Counted from the first letter of the stretch, positions 40,628 to 49,608 are shown. The stretch: DNA of 64,000 nt from Paragemmobacter ruber (GCF_009908315.1 NZ_JAAATW010000002.1:248001-312000); one strand, 5' to 3'. Numbers and translations are program-made. The notes: generated by a model not told the origin, from the letters alone.

Positions 40628-41305
40628 ATGACCTTCTCGCTTCTTGCCCGCTGCCCCGAGACGGGGGCCTTCGGGATGGTGATCTCATCCTCTTCGCCCG
40701 CCGTGGCCGCGCGCTGCGCCCATGCCCGTGCGGGCGTGGGGGTGGCGGCGACGCAGAACATCACCGATCCGACCCTGGGGCCTGCACTGCTGGCGCGAAT
40801 GGCGGCGGGGCAGGATGCCCGGGCCGCCCTTGCGGCGGTAATGGCCGAGGCTGCCTTCGTGGAGTATCGGCAGTTGATGTGCGTGGATGCGCGCGGGCAG
40901 GTGGCCGGTTTCTGCGGGGGCCAGATCCTTGGCCGATGGGGCCTGGCCGAGGGGCCGGGGGTGATCGCCGGGGGTAACCTTCTGGCCGATGAGGCCGTTC
41001 CCGCGGCGATGGTGGCAGGCTATCAGGCCGCAACGGGCGGGTTTGGCGACCGGCTTCTGGCCGGCTTGCAAGCCGGGCTCGCCGCGGGCGGCGAGGCGGG
41101 GCCGGTCCATTCCGCGGGGCTTCTGATCGTGGATGGCGAAAGCTGGCCCGTGGCGGATTTGCGCTGCGACTGGTCCGACGAGGCGCGACCGGTAGAGGCC
41201 TTGGCGCGGGCCTGGTCCGTCTATGCGCCGCAGATGGCGGCCTATGTCCAGCGGGCGCGCGATCCGCGCGCGGCGCCGGCCTATGGGGTGGCGGGGGAAA
41301 GCTGA
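40628..41305 (+). CDS. DUF1028 domain protein (Ntn-hydrolase-like)
   Basis: A 225-residue protein starting MTFSLLARCPETGAFGMVISSSSPAVAARC, the DUF1028 opening, with GVGVAATQNITDPTLGPALLARM, FCGGQILGRWG and AGNLLADEAVPAAM(V). The family belongs to the Ntn-hydrolase clan and contains the nucleophile-like Ser/Thr near the N-terminus; its reaction is not known to me. The recurring neighbours RidA, Rieske oxygenase and LysR suggest a small catabolic or detoxification operon for an amine or amide. Confidence 0.85.
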   Translation: MTFSLLARCPETGAFGMVISSSSPAVAARCAHARAGVGVAATQNITDPTLGPALLARMAAGQDARAALAAVMAEAAFVEYRQLMCVDARGQVAGFCGGQILGRWGLAEGPGVIAGGNLLADEAVPAAMVAGYQAATGGFGDRLLAGLQAGLAAGGEAGPVHSAGLLIVDGESWPVADLRCDWSDEARPVEALARAWSVYAPQMAAYVQRARDPRAAPAYGVAGES

Positions 41306-41315
41306 GGGCCGCCCC

Positions 41316-41339
41316 CCCCTCCCCGCGGGCGGGGAGGGG
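41316..41339 (+). terminator. GC hairpin after the DUF1028 gene
   Basis: Perfect 11-bp stem CCCCTCCCCGC / GCGGGGAGGGG with a two-base loop, ten bases after the stop; no T-tract. Confidence 0.5.
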
Positions 41340-41412
41340 CCGGGGGTGGGGTGCATGGATCGGGGGCAGGGAAGGGTTGCCGCCATGGCCGCGGCAGGGT
41401 TAGCCTGTGGTC

Positions 41413-42348
41413 ATGCCGTTGCGTTTCACCCTTCGCCAACTGGAATATCTGGTCGCCGTGGCGGAATGCGGATCGGTGGCGCTGGCGGCGGAGCGGTGCC
41501 ATGTCTCGTCGCCGTCCATCTCTGCCGCGATCTCGCAGCTCGAGCAGGAATTCGGGCTGCCCCTTTTCATCCGGCGGCACGCGCAGGGCCTGTCCCTGAC
41601 CGAGGGCGGGAGGCAGGTCACGGATGCGGCGCGGGCGGTGCTGGCTTCGGGCGGGGCGCTGGTCGATCTGGCCGCGGAACTGACTGGGCAGGTGCGTGGA
41701 CCGCTGGCGGTGGGCTGCCTTCTGACCTTTGCGCAGGTGGTGCTGCCGCGCCTGCGGCGCGGTTTTGCGGGGGCCCATCCCGAGGTGGCTTTCCGGCAAT
41801 CCGAGCATGACCACGCCGAACTGATCGAGGCGCTGCGCCACGCGCGGCTGGATGCGGCGCTGTCCTATGATCTGGAACTGCCGCCCGATCTGGAGTTCTG
41901 CCCGCTCCTCGCCTTGCCGCCGCATGCGCTTCTGCCCGAAGATCACCCGCTGGCGGGGCTTTCGCAGATAACGGCGGCACAGCTTGCGCCCTATCCTATG
42001 GTGTTGCTCGATCTGCCCTATAGCGCGGCCTATTTCCTGTCCTTCTTCGAGACCGAGGGGGTGCTGCCGCGGATTGCCGAACGCACGAGGGATATGGGCG
42101 TGATGCGAGCGATGGTTGCCAATGGTTTCGGCTATTCCATCGCCAACATACGCCTGGGGTCGGACCGGGCGCCGGATGGGCGGCGGCTGGTCTTTGTCCC
42201 GCTGGTTACGGCGCGCGCGCCGATGCGGATGGGGCTGATCCTTCCGCGCGGCGGGCCGTTGCGGCGGACGGTGGCGGCTTTCGTGGATCACTGCCGGGCC
42301 GAACTGACGGCCGAGGCGTTGCCGGGCTTGGCCGCGCCGGGCGGATGA
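41413..42348 (+). CDS. LysR-family transcriptional regulator
   Basis: A 311-residue regulator. Helix-turn-helix at about 8-70 (FTLRQLEYLVAVAECGSVALAAERCHVSSPSISAAISQLEQEFGLPLFIRR). Its C-terminal domain (LAVGCLLTFAQVVLPRLRRGFAGAHPEVAF, SQITAAQLAPYPMVLLDLPYSAAYFLSFF) is the periplasmic-binding-protein-like effector lobe. It is in the same direction as the Rieske-RidA-DUF1028 genes, 107 bases after the last, and may control them. ATG 41413 (an upstream GTG at 41407 is also in frame). Effector unknown. Confidence 0.85.
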   Translation: MPLRFTLRQLEYLVAVAECGSVALAAERCHVSSPSISAAISQLEQEFGLPLFIRRHAQGLSLTEGGRQVTDAARAVLASGGALVDLAAELTGQVRGPLAVGCLLTFAQVVLPRLRRGFAGAHPEVAFRQSEHDHAELIEALRHARLDAALSYDLELPPDLEFCPLLALPPHALLPEDHPLAGLSQITAAQLAPYPMVLLDLPYSAAYFLSFFETEGVLPRIAERTRDMGVMRAMVANGFGYSIANIRLGSDRAPDGRRLVFVPLVTARAPMRMGLILPRGGPLRRTVAAFVDHCRAELTAEALPGLAAPGG

Positions 42349-42418
42349 GGGGCGTTCCTTCGCGGTGCTGTGGCGCGCGGGTGGTTGACGGATGGTGCGG
42401 CGTGGCTATGTCGCGGGC

Positions 42419-43150
42419 ATGAGCGAAAATCCAGACATCCGCCGCCCGGCGGCCCTGATCGTGGCCCATGGCCAACCCTCCGATCCCCTGCCTGCGGCGG
42501 CCGAGATCGCCTTTCTGGCGGCCAAGGTGCAGGCCTTGATGCCGGATTGGCACATCGGCGCGGCAACGCTGGCCGAACCCGGCGCGCTGGAGCGGTCGGT
42601 GGCGGCGGCGGGCGGGCATGGGCTGGTCTATCCGCTGTTCATGGCGGGCGGCTGGTTCACCAGGACGCACCTGCCCGAGCGGCTGGCAGAGGCGGGCGGC
42701 GCAGGGTGGCGCGTGCTGGCCCCCTTCGGGATGGATCCGGGGGTGCAGGACCTGACCCTTCTGATCGCGCGCGAGGCGGCGGCGCGGCGCGGGGTGGCGC
42801 CGCAAGATCTGCCCGTGCTGTTGGCGGCGCATGGAAGTTTCCGCAGCAGCGCCCCGTCCGATGTGGCCTATGCCATGGCGGCGCGGCTGCGGGATGAGGG
42901 CGGATTTGCGCGGGTGGAGGCGGCCTTCATCGACCAATCCCCCCGCATCGTCGAGGCGGCGGGCGCATTCCCGCCCGGGTCGCTGGTGCTGCCTTTCTTC
43001 GCCGCGCGTGGCGGGCATGTGGTGGACGATCTGCCGAATGCCCTGGCCGAGGCGGGCTTTACCGGGGATGTTCTGGCGCCCGTCGGCCTTGATGCGCGTG
43101 TGCCGGGGCTGATCCGGCGCGTTTTGCGGGCCGCGATCAGCGGGCGCTGA
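42419..43150 (+). CDS. CbiX/SirB-like chelatase family protein
   Basis: A 243-residue protein built as two CbiX-type halves: AALIVAHGQPSDPLPAAAEIAFLA at the N-terminus and PVLLAAHGSFRSSAPSDVAYAMA in the second half, each with the His of the metal/tetrapyrrole site (AHG). LVYPLFMAGGWFTRTHLPERLA and SLVLPFFAARGGHVVDDLP are the paired later elements. Such proteins insert cobalt or iron into sirohydrochlorin or related corphins. It would be relevant to the cobalamin-dependent Ecm but is far from it. Its last 14 bases overlap the convergent hybrid kinase. Confidence 0.8.
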   Translation: MSENPDIRRPAALIVAHGQPSDPLPAAAEIAFLAAKVQALMPDWHIGAATLAEPGALERSVAAAGGHGLVYPLFMAGGWFTRTHLPERLAEAGGAGWRVLAPFGMDPGVQDLTLLIAREAAARRGVAPQDLPVLLAAHGSFRSSAPSDVAYAMAARLRDEGGFARVEAAFIDQSPRIVEAAGAFPPGSLVLPFFAARGGHVVDDLPNALAEAGFTGDVLAPVGLDARVPGLIRRVLRAAISGR

Positions 43151-45842
43151 CGACCTGGGGCGGGGTGTCAGGGATTGCGGTCGCAAGCCGCCCCTGTTCG
43201 GCGACAAGCCGGGCACGGCAGGCCGCCCAGGCCGGGGGAATGGCAGCGAGAACCGCCCGCAGCGCGGCGCGGCGTTCCGGTGTTTCGGCGTCAGCTCCTT
43301 GCCCGTCCAGTTGCAGCTTGAGCGCCGTTTGCACGGACTGAAGCGCAACACGCAAGCCCCGGGTCCCGAAGGTGCCGGAACTGCCCGCAAGCGTGTGGCA
43401 CAGCTTGGCGATCTGCCCGGCATCGGCTGCCGGATCCAGTCGGGACAGCTGGGCCACGATGGCATCGGCCTCGTCGATCAAGCGGGCGATCAGGCGGTGT
43501 GCGGTGGCCGGGCCAAGCTGCGTGCCCAGATCGGCAAGGCTTTCATCATCCATTATGGCTGTGTCGCCATTGAGCGGCGCAGCAGGGGGGGCGGTGTCGG
43601 GCAGGGTGCCTGCCACGGCGGCAAGCAGGGCCGTGCGCGTGATCGGCTTGGTGAGGGTCGCCTCCATTCCGGCGGCGCGGAAGCGGGCCAGTTCCTGCGG
43701 CAAGGCATGGGCGGTCAGGGCCAGGATGCGGCTCTGCGCTGACGGGCCGTTCCCGCTGCGGATCGTTTCGGTCGCGGCCACACCGTCCAAGCGGGGCATG
43801 GAGATATCCATGAGGATGACATCGAATCGCATCTCAGTCGCGCGCTCGACACCGTCCACGCCATCGCAGGCCTCTGTCACGCGGTGGCCGCCACTTTCGA
43901 GGAACCGTCGAAGCAGGAACCGGTTGATGGCGTTGTCTTCGACCAGAAGCACGGATTGCGGTGGACCCATGCCGGGTTCGGCCCTTGATCCGGCAAACGG
44001 TGCGGCGGGTGGCGCTTGGGTTGGCACGGGGGCAGGCGCTGTGGCAGTGGGGGGCCGCTGGACGGGACCGGGGAGCAGCTTTTCCGCGCCCGCGGCAGGC
44101 AGGGGCAGGCGCAGCCAGAACAGGCTGCCCTCGCCTTCGACGCTTTCCACGCCGATTGTGCCGTCCATCGCCCGGGCCAGGCGGCGTGCGATCCCCAGAC
44201 CAAGACCCGTGCCCCCGGCGCTGCGACCGTAGCTTGCATCAAGGGTGACGAAATCGTCGAAGATGCGATCCTGATCGGTCTCGGGAATGCCGATCCCCGT
44301 GTCGGTGACCCGGATTTCCACAAGGTCGCGGGTGCCGCCCAGCCGTTCCGCCTCGATCCGGATTTCGCCGCCATGCGTGAATTTCACGGCGTTTCCGATC
44401 AGGTTCAGAAGGATCTGCTGCAGGCGGCCCCGGTCGCCCGTGACCAGGCCGAAACGGCCGGTAAGGCTTGCATGTGTCAGATGATTGCCTGCCGCCGCGG
44501 CAAGACCCGCCTGATTGGCGACCACGTCATCCAGCAGACGGTCAAGATCGAAGGTCGAGCGATCCACCGCGATGGACCCCGCCTCGGCACGCGAGACATC
44601 GAGAACGGAATTGACATGATCGAGAAGGATCTGGCCCGATGTCTCCATCACCGACAAAAGCTCTTGCTGGTCGGGGTTGTCGATGGACCTGCGCAAGAGT
44701 TCCATGGATCCCATCAGGCCGGTCAAGGGCGTGCGCATCTCATGGCTCATCACGGCCAGAAATTCCGCCTTGGCCCTTTCGCCGGCGCGGGCGCTGTCGC
44801 GGGCGCGGGTCAGGGCGGCATCGGCTGCGCGACGGTCCGAGATATCGCGCACGAAGGCGACGATCAGCCCCGCCTCGGCGATCCGGGACCGCGCGATGGA
44901 CACCTCGGCCGGGAAGCTGCCCCGCGTGCCGTGGCGGGCGTCCACCTCGATGCGGAGAGGTGCGGCGGCAGGATCGGGATTGCGCAGGGCGGCCCGCAGC
45001 GCATCGCGCTGGGGGCCGCCGGACGCGTCTTCGACAAGCAGCGCGTCGAGCGCGTTCTTGCCCTGAACCGCGCTGGCGGAGAGGCCGAAGATCGCCTCGG
45101 CAGCGGGGTTGAAGGCCCGGATGACACCGTCAAGATCGGTTGCCACGATGCCATCGGCAGAGGTGTCGACGATTGTGGACAGCCAGGCGCCAGTGTCGGC
45201 GAGGGCGCGTTTCTGCGCCTCGGACCGGCGGATCTGCAGGGCAAGGACGGCTGCCACCCCCGCCACGATCAGGAGCAGGACGAACGAGACGAAGGCAAGT
45301 CGCAGCAGGATGACCGAGATCGACGCGCGGTTCTGGTCCGATTGTGCCGAAAAGTCGGCCAGTGCGTTCAGGGTCATCTGCCGGGCGATGCCGCGGATTT
45401 CCGGCAAGTCGCGTTCCATCGCAGCCAATTCTGTCGCAAGGCGGGTGTCGGGGCCGTCGATCGTGGCGACCCGGCTGTCAACGAAGCCGCGCAGGCGGGC
45501 GTGATCGGCCTGATAGGCGGGTTGCGTCATCAGCGGGGCGTAGATGGCGCTTTGTTCCAGCATGGAGATGCGGCTGTAGACGATGTTGAACCAGCGACGC
45601 ACCTCATCTAGCGCGGGCGAGGTGGGGTTTTCGCGGGCCAGATGCACCGCGGCCTGCAGGCGCAGCACCTCGACCTCTGTTTGCATCATCACCCATTGCG
45701 CATTGTCCGATGAGGCGCGCTGCAGCGCGGCCAGCTTTGCGCGCACCTCATGCGCCAGCAGCCCAATGATGACGAGGCAGGCCAGCGCAAGCGCCAAGGC
45801 CACCCCGAGCCGCAGCCGACCTGCCCAGACATGCTGTGGCAC
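43137..45842 (-). CDS. Hybrid sensor histidine kinase with REC and Hpt domains
   Basis: A 901-residue membrane kinase. TM1 at about 8-30 and TM2 at about 178-205 frame a helical periplasmic sensor of about 150 residues. A PAS domain (about 215-330) precedes the HisKA block SHEMRTPLTGLMGSMELL with phospho-His near 366, HATPase (NLIGNAVKFTHGG, DTGIGIPETD, GGTGLGLGIARR), a receiver (SVLLVEDNAINRFLL, phospho-Asp in ILMDISMPRLDG near 678) and a C-terminal Hpt (KLCHTLAGSSGTFG, His near 814). It forms a multistep phosphorelay. GTG at 45842 is preceded by AGGAGATTGG. Divergent from the NarL-type regulator, its likely output partner. Confidence 0.85.
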   Translation of the reverse strand: MPQHVWAGRLRLGVALALALACLVIIGLLAHEVRAKLAALQRASSDNAQWVMMQTEVEVLRLQAAVHLARENPTSPALDEVRRWFNIVYSRISMLEQSAIYAPLMTQPAYQADHARLRGFVDSRVATIDGPDTRLATELAAMERDLPEIRGIARQMTLNALADFSAQSDQNRASISVILLRLAFVSFVLLLIVAGVAAVLALQIRRSEAQKRALADTGAWLSTIVDTSADGIVATDLDGVIRAFNPAAEAIFGLSASAVQGKNALDALLVEDASGGPQRDALRAALRNPDPAAAPLRIEVDARHGTRGSFPAEVSIARSRIAEAGLIVAFVRDISDRRAADAALTRARDSARAGERAKAEFLAVMSHEMRTPLTGLMGSMELLRRSIDNPDQQELLSVMETSGQILLDHVNSVLDVSRAEAGSIAVDRSTFDLDRLLDDVVANQAGLAAAAGNHLTHASLTGRFGLVTGDRGRLQQILLNLIGNAVKFTHGGEIRIEAERLGGTRDLVEIRVTDTGIGIPETDQDRIFDDFVTLDASYGRSAGGTGLGLGIARRLARAMDGTIGVESVEGEGSLFWLRLPLPAAGAEKLLPGPVQRPPTATAPAPVPTQAPPAAPFAGSRAEPGMGPPQSVLLVEDNAINRFLLRRFLESGGHRVTEACDGVDGVERATEMRFDVILMDISMPRLDGVAATETIRSGNGPSAQSRILALTAHALPQELARFRAAGMEATLTKPITRTALLAAVAGTLPDTAPPAAPLNGDTAIMDDESLADLGTQLGPATAHRLIARLIDEADAIVAQLSRLDPAADAGQIAKLCHTLAGSSGTFGTRGLRVALQSVQTALKLQLDGQGADAETPERRAALRAVLAAIPPAWAACRARLVAEQGRLATAIPDTPPQVVSAR

Positions 45843-45933
45843 CCCAATCTCCTGATCCCTGCGCGCCGTGGTCCTGTGCGTGCGGCGGCGACACTGCAAA
45901 AAACTATGGCACAAGAGGCTTGCAATCCAGCAG

Positions 45934-45949
45934 GTTTAACGCGGTAAAC
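45934..45949. promoter_or_regulatory. Palindrome between divergent kinase and regulator genes
   Basis: GTTTAACGCGGTAAAC: five-base arms GTTTA / TAAAC around a GC core. Placed between the two starts it could be the binding site of the NarL-type regulator (autoregulation), which is inference. Confidence 0.4.
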
Positions 45950-46012
45950 TCGGCATCGAGAGTGTCGTTTTGGTATCAGGGGCGCGTTGCCCCACAGAGG
46001 GGGACGCGCCAC

Positions 46013-46621
46013 ATGCGGCTTTTGCTGGCCGATGATCATGATCTGGTGCGGGAGACGCTCGCCGCCTTCCTTTTGGCCGAAGGTTTTGACGAGGTGCGCT
46101 GCGTGGCGACCCTGCCCGAAGCATTGCAGGCGCTGTCGGACGGGCCGCGCTATGATCTGGTGCTTCTGGACTACACGATGCCTGGGATGAACGGGCTTGA
46201 GGGCCTGAGCCGCGCGCTGGCGGCAGGGCAGGGGGTGCCGGTGGCCATCATCACCGGCACGGCGCAGCGCGATCTGGCAAAGGCCGCGCTGGAGGCGGGG
46301 GCCGCGGGCTTTGTTCCTAAGACGCTTGCCTCACGCGCCATGATCGCGGCGGTGCAGTTGATGGCCTCTGGCGATGTGTTCGCGCCGATCTCGCTGCTGA
46401 TGGAAGAGCCAGAGATGGCGCTGACCTTGCAGTCGCTGACCCGGCGCGAGACGGATGTGTTGCGCGGGATCTGCCAGGGCAAATCGAACAAGGAGATCGC
46501 GCGCGATCTGGACCTGCAGGAAGTGACGGTGAAGCTGCACGTCAAGACGCTGAGCCGCAAGCTGGGGGCGAAGAACCGCACCCACGCGGCCATGATCGCG
46601 CGGGATGCGGGTCTGACCTGA
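46013..46621 (+). CDS. NarL/FixJ-family response regulator (LuxR output)
   Basis: A 202-residue regulator. Receiver domain: LLADDHDLVRE (acidic pair), phospho-Asp in LVLLDYTMPGMNGLEGL (about 54), IITGTAQ (Thr) and FVPKTL (Lys). C-terminal LuxR-type helix-turn-helix: LTRRETDVLRGICQGKSNKEIARDLDLQEVTVKLHVKTLSRKLGAKNR. It is divergent from the hybrid kinase, which can relay phosphate to it. ATG at 46013 was chosen; an in-frame extension upstream has no family counterpart. Confidence 0.92.
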   Translation: MRLLLADDHDLVRETLAAFLLAEGFDEVRCVATLPEALQALSDGPRYDLVLLDYTMPGMNGLEGLSRALAAGQGVPVAIITGTAQRDLAKAALEAGAAGFVPKTLASRAMIAAVQLMASGDVFAPISLLMEEPEMALTLQSLTRRETDVLRGICQGKSNKEIARDLDLQEVTVKLHVKTLSRKLGAKNRTHAAMIARDAGLT

Positions 46622-46639
46622 GGCAGCGACCTGCAGGGC

Positions 46640-46706
46640 TACGATTTTCCTGCGAAGAGTCAGCCCCGGATGGGGGCGGGGCGTGAATTTTCGAAGGAAA
46701 TTCGTG
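46640..46706. repeat. Two A/T-rich hairpins downstream of the response regulator
   Basis: CGATTTTCCTGCGAAGAGTC (46641-46660, imperfect) and GAATTTTCGAAGGAAATTC (46686-46704). The second is the style of the TTCGAA hairpins at 14607-14649; both lie between convergent genes (regulator and the glutamine synthetase gene). Confidence 0.55.
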
Positions 46707-46719
46707 CGCCCCGCCGCGG

Positions 46720-48114
46720 TCAGACGGTGTGCAGGTAGAGGTCGAAATCGACCTCGCTCACCGTGCGCGAGACGCGGGCATATTCGGCCGCCTTGATCGC
46801 GGTGAAGGTGCGGTGCATGTCCGCGCCGAGCGCCTCTTTCAGGAAGGCCGAGGCGGTGGCGGCCTCGATCGCCTGCCGCCAGTCCACCGGTATGGGGGGC
46901 GCATCCTGCGCATCGGCATAGCCGTTGCCCGTGGTTTCCGGGCCGGGGTCGATCCTGTTGCGCAACCCGTGGCGGATGCCGGCCAGAACGGTGGCGGCCA
47001 CCAGGTAGGGGTTGGCATCCACCCCGGCGGGGCGGTGTTCGATCCGGCGGGCCTTGATGTCGCCCGCCGGGATGCGCAGCGCGACAGAGCGGTTGTTCAC
47101 GCCCCAGGTCGGGCTGACCGGGGCATAGCTTTGCGCAGCGAAGCGGCGCCAGCTGTTGGCGTGGGGGGCGAAGATCAGCATGGATTCCCCCATCGTCGCG
47201 CGCAGGCCCCCCAGCGCGTGCAGGAGCGTAGGGTTCCATTGGCCCTCGCGCTCCTCCACGAAGACATTCCTGCCCGCCGCATCGAGAAGCGAGACGTGGA
47301 AATGCATGCCGGAGCCTGCGTATTTCTCAACCGGTTTGGCCATGAAACAGGCGGTGACGCCGTGCTGGCGGGCCTGCAGGCGGACGATCCGCTTCAGCCG
47401 CATCAGATCATCGGCGGCCTGCATGACATCGGTGCGGTAGTGCAGCGTCAGTTCATACTGGCCCGGCGCATATTCCGAGATCATCGTCTCGGCCTTGATC
47501 CCGGCCTTGTCGGCAGCGGCGTAGATATCGCTGAACAGGGGCAGCATGCCATGCAGGTGATCGACGGAATAAACCTCGGTCTTGTGCGAGCCGCGGCCAT
47601 CGAGCACGTCGCGGGCGGGCTGCACCTTGCCATCGGGGCCGCGGTCATTGGCGAGCAGGAAGAATTCCAGCTCGAAGGCACCGGCGGGATGCAGGCCCTC
47701 GGCTGCCATAGCATCGACCTGCCGCTGCAGGGCGTGGCGCGGGTCCGAGGTCATCGGATTGCCGTCGAGATCGTAGAGCGACATCAGCACCTCGCCGCGC
47801 GGGGGCTGGGTGGCGTGCAGCGGCACGAGCGTGCCGGGAATGGGCCAGGCGCGCAGGTCGCCATCGCCCTGATCCCAGATCAGGCCGGTCTCATGGACAT
47901 CCTCGCCACAGATGTCGAGGCCGAGGATGGAAATGGGCAGGTGGCGGCCATTGTTGAAAAAGGAAAGAAGCTCATGCCGACGGATGATCTTGCCCCGCCC
48001 GATGCCGTTCGAATCGTGCAGCACGATGTCGAAGGCCTCGATCTCGGGATGGGCGGCGAGGAAGGCTTCGGCCTCGGCCGGGGTGGAGCCGGAGGGGCTG
48101 ATGCGGTCGGTCAT
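46720..48114 (-). CDS. PuuA-like glutamine synthetase family ligase (gamma-glutamyl-amine synthetase type)
   Basis: A 464-residue member of the glutamine synthetase family. GAFELEFFLLAND (metal Glu), ISEYAPGQYELTLHY, AGSGMHFHVSLLD, FAPHANSWRR, WGVNNRSVALRIP and RIEHRPAGVDANPYLVAATVLAG are the catalytic blocks. The APGQYEL segment and length fit gamma-glutamylputrescine synthetase and related ligases, not the nitrogen-regulated GlnA, whose adenylylation Tyr loop is missing. It would join glutamate to an amine with ATP. The ATG at 48114 overlaps the aminotransferase stop (ATGA). Convergent with the regulator gene. Confidence 0.82.
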   Translation of the reverse strand: MTDRISPSGSTPAEAEAFLAAHPEIEAFDIVLHDSNGIGRGKIIRRHELLSFFNNGRHLPISILGLDICGEDVHETGLIWDQGDGDLRAWPIPGTLVPLHATQPPRGEVLMSLYDLDGNPMTSDPRHALQRQVDAMAAEGLHPAGAFELEFFLLANDRGPDGKVQPARDVLDGRGSHKTEVYSVDHLHGMLPLFSDIYAAADKAGIKAETMISEYAPGQYELTLHYRTDVMQAADDLMRLKRIVRLQARQHGVTACFMAKPVEKYAGSGMHFHVSLLDAAGRNVFVEEREGQWNPTLLHALGGLRATMGESMLIFAPHANSWRRFAAQSYAPVSPTWGVNNRSVALRIPAGDIKARRIEHRPAGVDANPYLVAATVLAGIRHGLRNRIDPGPETTGNGYADAQDAPPIPVDWRQAIEAATASAFLKEALGADMHRTFTAIKAAEYARVSRTVSEVDFDLYLHTV

Positions 48115-49508
48115 GCGGAAACTCGGTCGGAAGCAGGGGTGAAGAGATCGGTCAGGATTTCGTCGAAGGCGGCGATCAGGCGGTCGATCTGGCGCGGCTT
48201 GGTGGCCGGGCTGACGAGCATCATGTTGTGGAAGGGCGCGATCAGGCAGCCGCGGTTTAGAAGCGCTGTATGCAGCGCGGCCTCGACCTGCGGCTGGTGG
48301 GCCTTGTGCGCGGCGGAGCCGTTCTTCAGGGGGCCGGGGGCGCAGATGAATTCCACCCGCGCGCCGACGCGGACGACGTGCCACGGCGCCTTGTGTTTTT
48401 CGATCGCGGCGGCAAGGCCGGTGGCGAGGCGTTCGGCGCCGGCCTCCATATGGGCGTAGTTTTCCGGCGTCATCACGCCCTCCAGCGTGGCGCGCAGGCA
48501 GGCGAATTGCATCGGGTTGGCCGAAAGCGTGGTGCCCATGCCGGAATGACCGGGGGCGCGGGTTGCGTTATAGGCGGCGAAACGGTCGGCCACATCCTGT
48601 GTCATGCCCCAGACGGCGGTGGGCATTCCGCCCGCAACGCATTTGCCCACGACGAACATGTCAGGGGACAGGCCATGGGTGCGGGTATAGCCGCCCCGCC
48701 CGGTGGAGATGGTGTGCGTCTCGTCGATGATGAGGAGGGCGCCATGTTGCGTGGCAAGGCGGCGCAGGCCGTCGAGGAAGCCCGGATCGGGCAGGACCAT
48801 GCAGCAATTCGTCATCACCGGTTCGGTCAGGATGGCGGCGACATCGCCCTTGGCGAGGGCCTTTTCCACGGCGGCGAGGTCGTTGAATTCGCAGACCACC
48901 GCGCCGCGGGTGAGGTCCTGCACCTGGCCCACCAGACCCGCGCGGTTGACGGTCTTGCCCCGGGACAGTTCCACCATCGTGTCATCGAGCGTGCCGTGAT
49001 AGCAGCCGTTGAACACAAGCACCTTAGGCCGCCCCGTCACCGCCCGGGCCACGCGCAGCGAAAAGCGGTTGGCATCGGTGGCGGTGGTGGCGATCTGCCA
49101 GCGGAAGGGGCCGAAGGTTTCCGTCAGAAGACGGCCTGCCTCCATCGCGTCTTCGGTGGGCAGCATGTAGGTCAGGCCGCGCTTGGCCTGTTTGCGGATG
49201 GCGCGGGCGACGGGTTCGGGCGAATGGCCGAACATCGACCCGGTATCGCCAAGGCAGAAGTCATCAATGCCATAGCCGTCGATATCGGTCAGGCGTGCGC
49301 CGGTCGCCTTGGCCACGAGGGGCAGGTGGGGCATCGGCCAGTCGGACATCCAGTGCATCGGCACGCCGCCAAGGAAGGCGCCCGCGCCGCGGGCCAGCGC
49401 GGCGGCAGCCTTGGGGCGGCTTTGCGCGAAGCGGCGCGCCTCGCGCGCGGCGATCTGTTCCAGCCGATCCTTCGGGATACCTGCGATGAGCGTCTGAGCC
49501 TTGGCCAT
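48111..49508 (-). CDS. Class III PLP aminotransferase (glutamate-1-semialdehyde aminomutase-like)
   Basis: A 465-residue PLP enzyme. PLP-phosphate region ATTATDANRFSLRVARAVTGRPKVLVFNGCYHGTLDD, acidic Asp in LLIIDETHT, active-site Lys in MFVVGKCVAGGMPTAVWG, and GTTLSANPMQFAC. The N-terminus (VPMHWMSDWPMPHLPLVAKATGARLTDIDGYGIDDFCLGDTGSMFGHSPEP) is the pattern of aminomutase-like transaminases. Coupled to the PuuA-like ligase by a 4-base overlap, it may transaminate the amine or keto-acid product. Substrate unknown. Confidence 0.85.
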   Translation of the reverse strand: MAKAQTLIAGIPKDRLEQIAAREARRFAQSRPKAAAALARGAGAFLGGVPMHWMSDWPMPHLPLVAKATGARLTDIDGYGIDDFCLGDTGSMFGHSPEPVARAIRKQAKRGLTYMLPTEDAMEAGRLLTETFGPFRWQIATTATDANRFSLRVARAVTGRPKVLVFNGCYHGTLDDTMVELSRGKTVNRAGLVGQVQDLTRGAVVCEFNDLAAVEKALAKGDVAAILTEPVMTNCCMVLPDPGFLDGLRRLATQHGALLIIDETHTISTGRGGYTRTHGLSPDMFVVGKCVAGGMPTAVWGMTQDVADRFAAYNATRAPGHSGMGTTLSANPMQFACLRATLEGVMTPENYAHMEAGAERLATGLAAAIEKHKAPWHVVRVGARVEFICAPGPLKNGSAAHKAHQPQVEAALHTALLNRGCLIAPFHNMMLVSPATKPRQIDRLIAAFDEILTDLFTPASDRVSA

Positions 49509-49608
49509 GGCGCGATCCTCTTGTCCTGTGGGGCGCTTATGGCGCGGAATTTGATCAAATGCAAATGCCGCATGCGCCCCAGGCCCGGCGCCCGGGATGG
49601 GGGCTGCC

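Noticed and set aside
44016-45611. Plus-strand frame opposite the hybrid kinase
   Set aside because: Antisense to conserved HisKA/HATPase domains; no family resemblance.
46720-48114. Canonical GlnA
   Set aside because: No adenylylation Tyr region and the motif set fits gamma-glutamyl-amine ligases; coupling to an aminotransferase also argues against it.
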